From Brassica napus (lineage: Eukaryota; Streptophyta; Magnoliopsida; Brassicales; Brassicaceae): a stretch of DNA of 64,000 nucleotides. Each line of letters opens with the position of its first letter. The first letter of the stretch is position 1. Where the stretch lies: assembly GCF_020379485.1 (NCBI RefSeq), contig NC_063446.1, positions 12,323,597-12,387,596 on the forward strand, given 5' to 3'. Below the pieces are notes generated by a model. The model ran no database searches. It had not been told where the DNA came from and saw only the letters and a program-made list of their open reading frames with translations. Below, in pieces: positions 10,335-20,876 of this stretch. Both the position numbers and the translations under genes were made by a program.

Positions 10335-12708
10335 TCTTCTCTATTAAAAGAGAAGTATCATTTTTATCTACTATTTTGAAGTCTACTAGGTCCATCTATT
10401 AAAATATCAAAAACATTTATATCTATCTTAATTACTAAATTAAACATGTGAACCATATCTCTTATATAATTACATTTAACTTAATAATAATCTATATTTA
10501 CCATTGACCACTTACTCTTGCATACAAACGATTTATTAACATTATTTACTACAAACATTACCCACAAACTAAGCATCTCTCGATTGGTAAACATAAGCCA
10601 AATTTAAAAGTTTCTTGAACATGATATATCATATCATTTAGTTCTCGTGGGTCATAACATAAATTTCATCTCATATTGAGTCATCATAATATTAAGTCCC
10701 AATGATCTCGAGTTCTTTTAATTATTTTCCCTATATCAAAAGCTTATTCCTTTGTCTGTATCAGCATAGGTAGAAGACGACTGCTCTTAATTTTTAACAT
10801 CGGTTTAATTGGTTTATTTTCCAATCCAACTGTTTGAAATCAAAACAAAAATGAAATATGTTTAGTCGACTGATATACCAATATATTCATAAAAACAAAT
10901 GTTTGACAACCACAAATTTTACGGTAACATTCAAATATTCGAACAACTGAAACTTCATTCAAATTTTTAGGAGGAATATTCTTTAGCATCCTTTCCTGCT
11001 TCAAAAAAGATTGTCGATTTAAATTTAGGAAATCCACTTTATGATTTCTTCATGATAAGATAACTAAAAAACCAATACTTATAACTAGCTAATAAAAGTG
11101 GCAAGGTCTTCTCCTACAATCACGTAAAATTGAATATTCTTTGACAACATACCAGAGATTTTTATTAGTTACGAAAACCCTAAGCATTTTCTCTACACCT
11201 ATATATATATAGAGCACATCGACATTAAGATCTACACAACTAAACCAAACAAAAATGTCTTCAAACAAGATTACAAGAGCTTCACCTTGGTCAAAAACGT
11301 GAAGCCCTATAGAGATGGTTGGCGTGTGCAGGTTAAGTTGCTTCACTCATGGAAGCAACATACCAGTTTTGGTGGTCATTCATTAGAGTTGGTCTTAGCC
11401 GATGTCATTGTTTAAGCAAACCAATACAAAGAAACAAAAAATATTCCTTGAAGATAATAACCTAAAATGAGACTGTTTCAACTCAGAAAACTGTAAAAGC
11501 AGAATAAACATGGTAATTATGATCTACCACAAAACAATTTGTTCCTAATGCAACGAGAAACAATACAAGCTCTGTAAAAGTGAACAAACAAAACAAAAGT
11601 AATGATTCACTAAAATATCACACTAAATATTACCAAAACAATTACTCAGTACAACTGTCAGCAGGCGATCAAATTATATTAACAGTATAACTAGAAGAAC
11701 TGAAATATATTCAAAATAAAAAACCAATCAAAAAAAAAAATCTATAACCTAAAACGAAACTATTCATACAGAACAGAGTAATAAAAAGTTTAACCTTTGC
11801 TTTACTCTTGATTCTGGTTTTCCTCTTCTGTAAATTGATTCAGTTGGTCTTCTTTATCAATATGAAACCCATCAGACACATAGATAATAACAACGTCAAT
11901 CCAATCCAAACAGCTTTGTTTGCTTTAACATCTTAAGCGAGAATAGGTTAAGCAAGAACATCAAAAGATCAAAAGAATCCGTACCTTTTTCAACCGATTT
12001 CACAATGTATAGCACCTTTGGTGACTGGTGAAAGGATTTAACAAGAGATGATTTCCTGATGGATCGTGAAGGATGAAACAACCCCTAACTGTTCCTTTGT
12101 TTCTGGTCGATGACAATTTTTTTTTAACGTAACGCTAACTGATTTTTTTTTCATGTGCTAATTAGTTGACCTTTAAAATGGGCCATGCAGTTAAATATGG
12201 AAATGGATAATCTGAGACAAAATAGCCTAATATCATTTGGTCCATTATGAGAGTATTATTTTTTTGAGCAAAATGAGAGTATTATTTGTTTCAAAAAAAG
12301 AATTTTTTTTGTTTGCTATTAAGAGAAGGATAAATGTGAATTATAAAAATAAATTAAAAAATGTATGCGGTCTGGTTAAAAAAACCTTAAGAATGCTGTA
12401 ATTGTGAATATATTTGTTATATACAATAAATGGTGATATATATTCATTTGTAAAAATCTAAATTAAATTTCCAACAATATTTTTTCTTAAATATATATAT
12501 TGTGATCATTTATATAACCATACTAATTTGTACCATTCATAAACAATATATACAAATGATCCATCTCATCCTTGATCCATAAATAATATAATACATCACT
12601 TATTTATATATCAAATGATAACAGAATATGAACAATTTACACAAACACAAGCAACTTAAAATTATAAATTAAGATAACACCCGCGCATCCGCACGGGTCC
12701 GAGCCTAG
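10335..12708 (+). mobile_element. Helitron, about 2.4 kb, in AKR intron 2
   Basis: It begins TCTTCTCTATTAAAAGAG after an A, and ends with the hairpin-forming CCCGCGCATCCGCACGGG followed nine bases later by CTAG (12705-12708) and T. This is the standard Helitron TC...CTAG structure with A/T insertion site. It lies 16 bp after the Harbinger element, so two elements landed almost side by side. It carries a fragment of an RPA-like gene (11250-11416) but no Rep/helicase. Confidence 0.8.
11250..11416 (+). pseudogene. RPA70-like OB-fold (DUF223) fragment in Helitron
   Basis: An ATG at 11253 starts MSSNKIT. After a one-step frame change the sequence reads FTLVKNVKPYRDGWRVQVKL, then LHSWKQHTSFGG and LELVLADVIV before TAA. 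This is the first OB fold (DBD-A-like) of the RPA70-type single-strand DNA-binding proteins that plant Helitrons often carry. The rest of the protein (about 400 residues) is missing, and the frame break near ACAAGAGCTTCACC also inactivates it. Confidence 0.75.
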
Positions 12709-13345
12709 TCTATCTTAATTAACATTTTCTACCAGCTTTTGTAAAATACGTTAAGTTTCTGCTATGTATGTATAATTATGTTACACGTTCTGTGATCTAA
12801 TTTTACAATTACATACTTAGCTTTTTCATCAAAAAATAATTACATAACTAGTTGACTAAAGATGAATTTGAATTGATACATATCTAATTTTCAGGTCTAA
12901 TGAATATTTTGGTACTTCATATTAATTTTTGTTTAGTTAGTACTATTCTTCTTTTGAATGTTTATTCCTCTTGAAATTTAAAATTTTAGGTATTTGACCT
13001 ATTTAAACTTTATTATAGATCATGCTAAGTTCTAATATATATGTTTAAACATCTGTTTGACAAAAGAAATTATATAAACATCTAAACTGCTTGTCTCTAG
13101 TCCCAGCGCTCTACAGTACACAGCAAGCATGCGGTCTTCAGAGCATCTTTAACCCTAAGAACTCATTAGAAGTTTTAATTTTTTTTTTGTCTGATTTATA
13201 AAAAAAACTAACCAATCGCGGGCCGCCACGTGTTAGTGGGGTCCACGAACATTAGAAGAACTCCATCAAACTCGCCTTTTGCAGAAAAAGAGGAAATGAT
13301 GGATTTTAGTTTTCTGTGGAGCCCACACCCCTTAAAAACCCCTTA
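12709..13345. other. Remaining AKR intron 2 sequence with an older MITE scar
   Basis: There is no gene. At about 13141 a GAGCATCTTTAACCCTAAG motif resembles the left end of another Harbinger-type MITE. Its right end was not found and may have been disrupted by the MITE inserted at 13346. Confidence 0.45.
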
Positions 13346-13517
13346 GAGCATCTCTAACCCAACTGCATAATTTACTGCAAAATAGAGTAAATTATGCAGT
13401 TATGAACAAACAAAAAAAGTTTTACTCCAAATATGGAGTAATGCATTTTTTGTTTGTTCATAACTGCATAATTTGCTCCATTTTACAGTAAATTATGCGG
13501 TTGGGCTGGAGATGCTC
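13346..13517. mobile_element. Tourist-like MITE, 172 bp, TTA target duplication
   Basis: TTA flanks both sides (13343-13345 and 13518-13520). The ends are GAGCATCTCTAACCCAACTG on the left and GAGCATCTCCAGCCCAACCG as the reverse complement of the right. Inside, long inverted blocks (GCATAATTTACTG, GTTATGAACAAACAAA) make the whole element a hairpin. These are the hallmarks of PIF/Harbinger-derived Tourist MITEs. It has no coding capacity. Confidence 0.9.
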
Positions 13518-14941
13518 TTAAGGTGCCTTAAACTGTTTAACTAAACACATTCTTCAACATTGGGAACAATCAAAACATCCTTTTACGCTAGGTTTTACAT
13601 ATGTTCTTCCTTGTTCTTTTAAATATCTTTTAGCAAAGAAAAATTGATTTGCTTACCCATTTGTTAATACTTTACAAAACCTTATTATTTTCTAATGATA
13701 TTCCAAAGCTTATTTGTTTTCCAAAGAGCACAATCATAATATTAATATGTGTATTGTGCTTGTCAGGGATCTGCGTTATTAATTGTTTTCCTTCTTGAAG
13801 CTTGTTGCTTCCATGTTTCTATTTGGTAGCGCCTCCAAGAAATATACTGAAACTTCCTTTTCCTATGCAGATTGGGGCAGCTTTGAAAAAACTGTTTGAA
13901 GAGGATGTAGTAAAACGCGAGGAGTTGTTCATCACCTCCAAACTCTGGTATCTTTTGATGTAGTGTAATCTAATGAATATTCCGTGATTAAAAAGCATAG
14001 CTCTCTAATCTTGCATTTTCAATTTGTTTATCATTAAAGGTGTACTGATCATGACCCTCAAGATGTGCCAATGGCGCTGAACAGAACTCTACAGAATCTG
14101 CAGCTTGACTACGTCGATCTCTATTTGGTAAGCATGCATCATTTCAATGGAAATGTTATGTGATCAAATGTGAACTAAGTCTCATGGGGGTTCGACTAAA
14201 AATCAACTAGTAATAAGTAGATTAATTAGCCCATATATTTAAAATATTACTTTAGATCTGATATAAATTCAGATGTGCTATTCCTATATAACATAAATCT
14301 TCAAGAAAGTGTTGAAAATTGTTTATAATTTTGCTTAAACCTAATATGTATGAAAGATTAGTCCGTAAAATGTATTTATGAACTTCTTGAAGATGCACTG
14401 GCCTGTACGGATGAAGAAGGGTTCTGTTGGACTTGATCCCGAGAACCTTTTGCCTGTAGACATTCCTAGAACATGGAAAGCAATGGAAGCACTCTGTGAT
14501 TCGGGCAAGGCACGAGCCATAGGTGTAAGCAACTTCTCCACCAAGAAACTAGAAACTATCCTGGAGTTATCTCGTGTTCCTCCTGCTGTTAATCAGGTGG
14601 AATGTCATCCTTCTTGGAGACAAGCTAAGCTACGAGAGTTCTGTAAATCCAAAGGAGTTCACCTCAGTGTAAGCATTACTCATCTCACCAATACATGCAC
14701 ATTCTCTATACTTGTGTCTTACTTAATATGTTTTATTGAATATTCCTCCTAGGGATACTTCCCATTGGGTTCTCCAGGAACAACATGGTTCAAGAGCGAC
14801 GTTCTAAAGAACCCTATACTAAATACTGTTGCTGAGAAGCTTGGAAAGTCTCCTGCTCAAGTTGCGCTTCGTTGGGGACTACAAAGGGGTAACAGTGTGC
14901 TTCTAAAAAGCACCAATGAAGGAAGGATCAGAGAGAACTTA

Positions 14942-16549
14942 GAGCAACTGCAACGGTGATTTTAGATGAGTCCTTACAGTTAATCCTTAGCATTATTTCA
15001 ATATAATATTATTATTTTGGCTTAATTAGCTAGGGATCAATCCTTCAAGAGGGATTGGAAGGACTCTATCCTTAACACACGTGTCTCTCTCTATCTCTCC
15101 TCCCACGCTCTCTCTCGATCTCTCCTCGCTCCATCATCTCCCACCATGATCCTTATCGAAACCTTTTCGAAAAATCCTCTTCTCCCTTTTCGTTTTTTCC
15201 CCGTATGACTCAATCCTTAGGATTTTTAGCTACGCTATTGGGGATATCGTGTTTTGTGTGCGTTGAATTGGCAGGAGGGTACTCTGACTTTGGTTGAAAT
15301 TTTCATATGTGGTCTTGTTTTGTTTTCTCTTCATAAAGTTTTGTCCTTTCTATGGTGAACGTGAAGCTCTTTTTCTGTTTTATCTGGATTCTGTTATCGG
15401 TCAAAAATCTCATGAAATGAAATTGCATAAATCTTATTAGGTGTTTGAAAAAGCTTGAATCTTTTATGTGTTGTTCCTTGGAGTTAGGTTGTTAAAGAAA
15501 TTAGAATTTTTGCTAAGGTTTTTTTTTTTTTTAAATGACTTGTTTGTCTCTGGCAGGGGAAGTGAAATGGCTCTTATCAATTTGGAAGCTCATGTGTTGC
15601 TGCTCAGTGGGGGATTCGTCGTCCTCATGTTGCAGTCAAAGCTTCTTTTTATCCAACCAGATTGGAATCTCACCATGACAAGTAAGAGTCTTTAACTTTA
15701 CCATTCCTTAATTTGTTGAGATTGCTTCTTCCCATTGCATATAATTGCTGTAAAGTGTTTAGTCTTACTGCTTTGTAAAGTTTCATGTATCTGAGAGGCT
15801 AATGAAGTTGTCTTTATTTTGATATAACCTTCAGCAGTTGCATCAGCCAAATAAATTGTTTGGGAGCTTCACAGTCGAGTATGTTTTCTTATGGCTCCTT
15901 GCCCTTCTTGTCACTTGTAATGGGACAGTCCCGTAATTCACATTCTTGTAGAGGAGCTCGCTTCACCATTAGGCCTTAGGTTGAGTAAACAAAATATACT
16001 TTTGAGTTTATGTCGTGGATCCCAATAACTGTCGGAACGTTACGGATGCAGTGGAAGTGAATGGAGGGGTTATTGTGTCGGTGGTGAAGGAGGAAGATTG
16101 GTTTAAGAAGCATAGGAGCCGAGTGAAAGTGATTGACTATGGCGAAGCTGTCATCATGCCTGGTCTTGTTGATGTGTAAGTTTGATCTTAAACCACATCA
16201 CCAAGGACTCGGTTCTGTGTAGTTTCTGCTTCCTTCTGGAACAATGGCTGCTGCTGCTGGTAATCAAATCATGTTTCAATTACTTTGAGTTTCGGTACTT
16301 AAACATTGGCTCTTTCTTTGAAAGTTAATTTCCTAGTAAAGTTGGCTCTTTCCTTGACCAATGAAACATGAACTCTCTCTTTTTTTTTGAACTTCATGAA
16401 TACAAAACGCTAAGGACTCTAATTCAAGTAACACCAATGGACTTGATTCTTTTGATTAAGTCCTTAACTATTCAAAAAAAACACCAAAAAAATTTAATGT
16501 TTTAATAATGCTAAGGACTCTAATTAGAGTAACACCATTGCATATGCTC
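14942..16549 (+). mobile_element. Gene-capturing PIF/Harbinger element inserted in AKR exon
   Basis: It is inserted exactly within the AKR codons REN-L/D-VFDW and flanked by TTA (14939-14941 and 16550-16552). The termini are GAGCAACTGCAACGG and, reverse-complemented, GAGCATATGCAATGG. The subterminal AAGGACTCTAAT/GTAACACCA blocks match the transposase-bearing element at 7898-10315, which could have mobilised it in its complete form. Instead of transposase it holds intron/exon-like sequence, including two pieces of an allantoinase gene and a leader-like CT-rich tract (about 15085-15200). This is a Pack-type element in structure. Confidence 0.88.
16052..16263 (+). pseudogene. Captured allantoinase exon fragments
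   Basis: At 16052-16175, after an AG and ending before GTAAG, the frame reads VEVNGGVIVSVVKEEDW, then KHRSRVKVIDYGEAVIMPGL and VDV, the N-terminal part of plant allantoinase (purine/ureide catabolism, ER/secretory enzyme), just before the metal-binding HVHLDD motif. About 50 bases on, 16225-16263 reads LLPSGTMAAAAGNQ, resembling the PSGTKAAAAGGIT segment that follows in allantoinase. The piece between, with the catalytic histidines, is absent. Non-functional as an enzyme. The upstream open stretch at 15567-15695 is not assigned. Confidence 0.8.
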
Positions 16550-16792
16550 TTAGATGTTTTCGACTGGTCAATATATACCCGATGACTTGTTTGCCAAGTT
16601 TTCTGATATTGAACAGGTACGTGTAAATCCAGACGTAAACTTTGTTGCTATGTTCTACCTCTGTTTGATCTAAAAATGAGTGTTATGTATTTGGATTACA
16701 TGCAGGCTAGATTATTGGATGTTTCGTTCTTTGTTCACGAGACATTGGGCTCTTATAGGTCTCTTGAAGAATTGTGGGATGGCGAGATGTGA

Positions 16793-17863
16793 TATTTCAA
16801 ATGATCTATTTGTTTTGTCAAATGATAAGAGGTTTTTATGTATGATGAACTTGTCAGTTTATTCATGAATGTTACAGAACAGACATGTCACTACATAAAC
16901 TTACAACCATATATATTTTCTTTTTGAAGTCTTAATTAAAAATATAATTAATCTAATTTTTCTTTTTGCAATGGATATTATAGTCACCTAAAGTCGAAAA
17001 TGTGATATTTTGCAAATGGCTGCGACTTGTGACTTTGTGAAGCAATACCAATCAAACCCTACATTCAAGAGGTAAAAAATCCAAACGAGTTATGAAATAT
17101 CGACATTTGAATCATTATTGTATTAAAACCAAAAATAACGTCAATGACAGCGATTTGCGCAATCATGCGACTATGTGAAACTGAGACACATACATATATG
17201 TCTGCATGTAGTGAAGAACAACACCGAAAAGATAGGACACGCCAAGAAGTAAAACCTTGATCAGAAAAGGTAAATAAAATATTCTTCATACGGTACACTC
17301 ATTATTGGACCGTGTGTGCAAGCCCCTACATTCACATTGCATTATATATATTTACAGTTAAATTGTCTAAATGAGAAATTGAATGCGTCAGTATGCCACG
17401 AAATTGAAATTCTGAGAGGGTACTATTCTCACATTGAAAAAATAAGAATCATTAATCCTTCTCTTTTTTTCTGTAAATCTACTTGCTATGAACAAATGCG
17501 AATCAGAAGAAAGCAAATCAAGCAAAACTTATTGAGGCAAATACCCGGTTTATATATTATCATGTGAATGAATAACACTATTTTAAACTTGGAGAATTTC
17601 AAGTACCTTTACAGTTATAGGTTAACAGAGATCGTTCATTTTAGAATTCTTAGATTTACTAATATGATGTTGTAGTCGAGATCTTTACGTATAGAATATA
17701 TTAAGTTTAGTGTATTACAACCAGAATCCAAATTAATAACACCGCAATTTTCAAACACTGGATTATGTAAAACTGAGACAAACACATATGTTTTTGCATG
17801 TAATGGAAAACAAAACCGAAATTAAGACACATCAACGAGAGAAACAAAATCATCAGAAGAAGA
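16793..17863. other. Duplicated AKR 3' flank and DC1 gene downstream region
   Basis: There is no gene. About 17320-17700 repeats the flank at 1495-1740 (shared AAATGAGAAATTGAATGCGT, then TACTATTCTCACAT versus TACTATGTTCACAT). Two short internal copies of an ACTGAGACA-CA-CATAT block occur at about 17180 and 17772, suggesting local duplication. Confidence 0.55.
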
Positions 17864-18565
17864 TTATTCTTCATGGAAGATATATTCTTCCGCGACCGTC
17901 GTAACTACGAATTGAGCTACCACGGTACCAGTTAGAGCTGCTGCTGCCTGGACGCCTTCCAAAATCCCTCCCTTTTTCTTCTTACCCTTACTTGAATCTT
18001 TCTTAGAATCCGCTTTTGGGGAATCCATGTTCATGTACGGATGTTGACTTTGATGCTCATGTTGATGTTGAGGATGATAACCACCACCATAAGGGTATGA
18101 CCCAAAGTGGTTTCCTTGATTATAATGGTGCGGCGACCACGGTGGCTGCACCGCATGAGGGTCATGCAGGCTTCTCTGCCTTGTCAGCGTTGCATCTGGA
18201 TATGAGGCATGCGTTGGACCGTGTGTACAAAGCGGGTGAGATTCAAAACTGCAGTGCTTGCATTTGTAGAACATTCCTTGGATGTAAACTCGGCAAACAT
18301 AGCACACACGCGCGGTCATGTGCGCTGGACTGCTCATCAGGTTGAGCTCATGATCAGGCCCGTGCCATGTGTTTCTGAGGGTTGGAAGACACGTGGCGCA
18401 ATATTCGTGGAGATCATAGTCGCACTCGTTGCACCGGTAGGTCTTTCCTACGCCGTACAGTTTGCAACCATTGCACGTGTATGTGCCAACAACGTTGACT
18501 TCGGTCAAGGGATGATTATGCGTGAAATGGTTAATCGTGTGCCGTTTTGGTGTTCCTTGAGACAT
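17864..18565 (-). CDS. DC1 (C1-like) domain cysteine/histidine-rich protein
   Basis: Single-exon gene of 233 residues if the start is MSQGTPKRHT (18565); an ATG two codons earlier (18571) is also possible. Two DC1 zinc-binding modules are visible. The first has HPLTEV...CNGCKLYG...CNECDYDLHEYCA, the second HELNL...CYVCRVYIQGMFYKC...CSFESHPLC. A Gly/His/Tyr/Gln-rich stretch follows (about residues 130-180), then a lysine-rich patch (KKGKKKKGG-like) and a short hydrophobic C-terminus. DC1 proteins bind zinc and possibly lipids or partners in stress signalling, but no reaction is known. It is a tandem paralogue of the next gene and fits the C1-protein cluster near At2g37780-At2g37820. It looks intact. 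Confidence 0.88.
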   Translation of the reverse strand: MSQGTPKRHTINHFTHNHPLTEVNVVGTYTCNGCKLYGVGKTYRCNECDYDLHEYCATCLPTLRNTWHGPDHELNLMSSPAHMTARVCYVCRVYIQGMFYKCKHCSFESHPLCTHGPTHASYPDATLTRQRSLHDPHAVQPPWSPHHYNQGNHFGSYPYGGGYHPQHQHEHQSQHPYMNMDSPKADSKKDSSKGKKKKGGILEGVQAAAALTGTVVAQFVVTTVAEEYIFHEE

Positions 18566-18799
18566 CCTCACCTGCCGTTTTGGCGTTTTTATGGTACGTT
18601 GAATGGTTTTGCAGTGTGATGGATCATGTTCTGGCTATATCTCATGTTGCTTATAAGTGGTGGTGATAACACTTGCTTTTTAAATTTGTTTATTACATTT
18701 TTAATATATTTAAAAAAAAAAATTGAAAAAAAAAGCAACCACACAAGAAATAGATAAAAATAAGCATATATAACGGCAGCATGTAAGAGACGTGCCATT

Positions 18800-19552
18800 T
18801 CAGAAGCCGCCAGTAAAGGCATCAGAGACCGGCGCAGCGACAATATTGCAGATAACCCCAACGGTTAGAGCCATTAAAATGCCAAACATTCTTCTTCCTA
18901 TGCTCGGAGTGGACTCTTGAACCTGACCTTGATGGTTTGTATATCCATGATTGTAATAAGGATGATAATACTGAGAAGGGTGATAATGCGGTTGTGGCCC
19001 ATAACACCTCTGCTGAATTGTTGCTACTGACGCTGCAGACGTATTAACACATTCCATGTGAACATCTAGCCCACATGGGCCACACTTGTACCGCCAAGAC
19101 CTGATTGCACCGCTGCAAACCATGCACGCGCTGCTCGCTCCCCAGTGACTCAGCTCTAAATGATGGGCGGCATGAGGCACGTGTCTCACGTGCTGAGGCA
19201 GCTGTGTGCAGAGTGGATGGACGTCGAAGCCACAAGGATGGCATTGGTAAAAGAGCCCTTCGGCTGGTTCGTCGCAGATGTTGCACATACGTTTTTCATG
19301 GTGCGTTTGCTCTGGTCCTCTAAAGACTAGTTGGAGCTCGTGTTGTGGGTGCATGAAGCTGAAGAGAGTAGGGGGGCACGTAGCGCAGTGTTCGTGAAGA
19401 TTGTAGTCGCACCAGGAGCAACGGTAGGTCTTCCCAAAGCCAAAAGTTTTGCAACCGCCGCATGTGAACTCGCCATATCCGTCAACCTTCGTTAATGAAT
19501 GAATATGGGTGAAATGATGGACTGTATGCTGTTCTGGCCTCAACGAAGACAT
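18800..19552 (-). CDS. DC1 (C1-like) domain cysteine/histidine-rich protein
   Basis: Single-exon, 250 residues, start MSSLRPEQHTVHHFTH. Three DC1 modules: HSLTKVDGYGEFTCGGC...CSWCDYNLHEHCA (about residues 17-61), HELQLVF...CNICDEPAEGLFYQC...CGFDVHPLC (about 72-116) and HHLELSHW...CMVCSGAIRSWRYKC...CGLDVHMEC (about 131-168). A His/Tyr/Pro/Gln-rich linker and one hydrophobic segment near the C-terminus (FGILMALTVGVICNIVAA) follow, so the protein may be tail-anchored. The third module is missing from the neighbour at 17864, which has a His-rich stretch there instead. Spacing between the two genes is about 235 bp, same strand. Likely a zinc-binding signalling protein of unknown partner. Confidence 0.9.
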   Translation of the reverse strand: MSSLRPEQHTVHHFTHIHSLTKVDGYGEFTCGGCKTFGFGKTYRCSWCDYNLHEHCATCPPTLFSFMHPQHELQLVFRGPEQTHHEKRMCNICDEPAEGLFYQCHPCGFDVHPLCTQLPQHVRHVPHAAHHLELSHWGASSACMVCSGAIRSWRYKCGPCGLDVHMECVNTSAASVATIQQRCYGPQPHYHPSQYYHPYYNHGYTNHQGQVQESTPSIGRRMFGILMALTVGVICNIVAAPVSDAFTGGF

Positions 19553-20876
19553 CTCGTAGTTCTTTTTTTTTTGTTCTTGTTCTTGAGAATCGTTTAGATT
19601 TGAGAGAATGCGAGGTGCTTTAAAAAGATCTGGTTGTTAGACTACTTGTGTATAAATTTTTGTTTAGACAATATCAAACAGATAATAGTCTTTGTTTAGT
19701 TGTGGTTACAAATTTATAAACTTTTGTTCAGTTGTCCAAGAATATTAATTCTAACTCAGTCGTTAGAAACTCTGAGATCGTGGTAGAGTAGTAGTTGACT
19801 TTGGCTACTTGACTGGCCATAGTGACCATATATTAATTTATGGTCAATGTAACCACTATTTTTGCATTTTTATATCTTAGGAGTTGTTTGATGTAAAAAA
19901 ACCTAGGAGATTTGTGTAGAATCAATGTGTGTACAATCTTTTTTGAGTCGAAGACATAAACCATAGCTAAATTTGTTGTTTGGGAATCAGCTTTTACTCC
20001 ATGGTTGTTCTTATATCTTCCATGTGCTTGTAATTTTGAAAGTTATGATGAAGAGTTTTCTTTTTGATACCCAAAGAACATATTTATTTTATTTTCCTAA
20101 CAAAAATGTATATATTTGTAACGTTTTTATCTATGTGATAATATATAAATGATTTCTTTTAATCATTTCTATTTAATTTGAAAGCAGGTAATTTCGTTTT
20201 AGAACAAATGACTAAATCAATATTTGATTCGATCTCTTTCGTATAGATATAACGCAACTAAACCATATCAATTCTTATTTAAGTTCCCACTAATCTTAAC
20301 AGCGACATTAAAGATCATTGTCAATTCATCCAAAGTATTTAATTAATACTATGATAGTGGTACGATTCATGCACTTTGCGTGGAATTAGCATAGTTTACA
20401 CAACTTAATTTTATGTATTATTATTTATTATAAGTTTATTTATAAATTATAAATATATATATATATATATATATTGAATAACTGAGAAGCAAATAACTAT
20501 TATATATATAATTAAATTGAAACGAGCTCATGAATCAAAAAAATATTCTTATTTATTTATAATCATTTTGTATGGTAAATAAATCAAAACAATATTTTTT
20601 ATTTATTTTATATATTATATAATTAAAATTTTAAAATATTAACATAGATATATACTATATTTTAATATATAGATCTATTAAATGAAGTTTCTCAATTATA
20701 TGTTTTATGATTAGTTGTATTTTATTACAAAAGTTTAAACCATTGATCAACATAATTTTTAATATGAAATTTTTAACAGTTTTAATAAATTACACTTATT
20801 TTTAAAAGTTCAAAATATAACATATATAAACATCTAAATTTTTATTATATGGTTGATGTAATAGTTTAGTTTATTT
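19553..20876. other. DC1 promoter and AT-rich intergenic DNA
   Basis: There is no gene. The first few hundred bases should hold the promoter of the DC1 gene ending at 19552; no convincing TATA box was picked out. A (TA)n microsatellite of about 12 units lies at 20452-20475. The remainder is featureless AT-rich sequence. Confidence 0.5.

Larger units (their letters stand above)
7430..16792 (+). pseudogene. AKR4C aldo-keto reductase pseudogene split by nested transposons
   Basis: A second AKR4C copy. Recognisable exons: 7430-7549 (start [15 protein letters not shown]), 7813-7863 (RHIDCAQMYDNKKE), 13871-13947, 14040-14127, 14393-14668, 14753-14941 continued at 16553-16616, and 16706-16792 (ends LWDGEM, TGA). 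Joined, they cover the family's usual length of about 315 residues. Lesions: the acceptor before exon 2 reads AT (7811-7812) where AG is expected; intron 2 holds a 2.4-kb Harbinger element, a 2.4-kb Helitron and a MITE; exon 6 is cut after codon L by a 1.6-kb Harbinger-type element; and after that insertion TCAATA has gained four bases (TATA) relative to the first copy, which brings a TGA into frame. The active-site region (YDNKK, IHWP replaced by MHWP) is otherwise conserved, so loss seems recent. It cannot encode a normal enzyme. Confidence 0.9.

Noticed and set aside
18016..18619. Plus-strand open frames (109 and 136 codons) opposite the DC1 gene
   Set aside because: They are antisense shadows of a gene with clear DC1 motifs; their translations show no domain.
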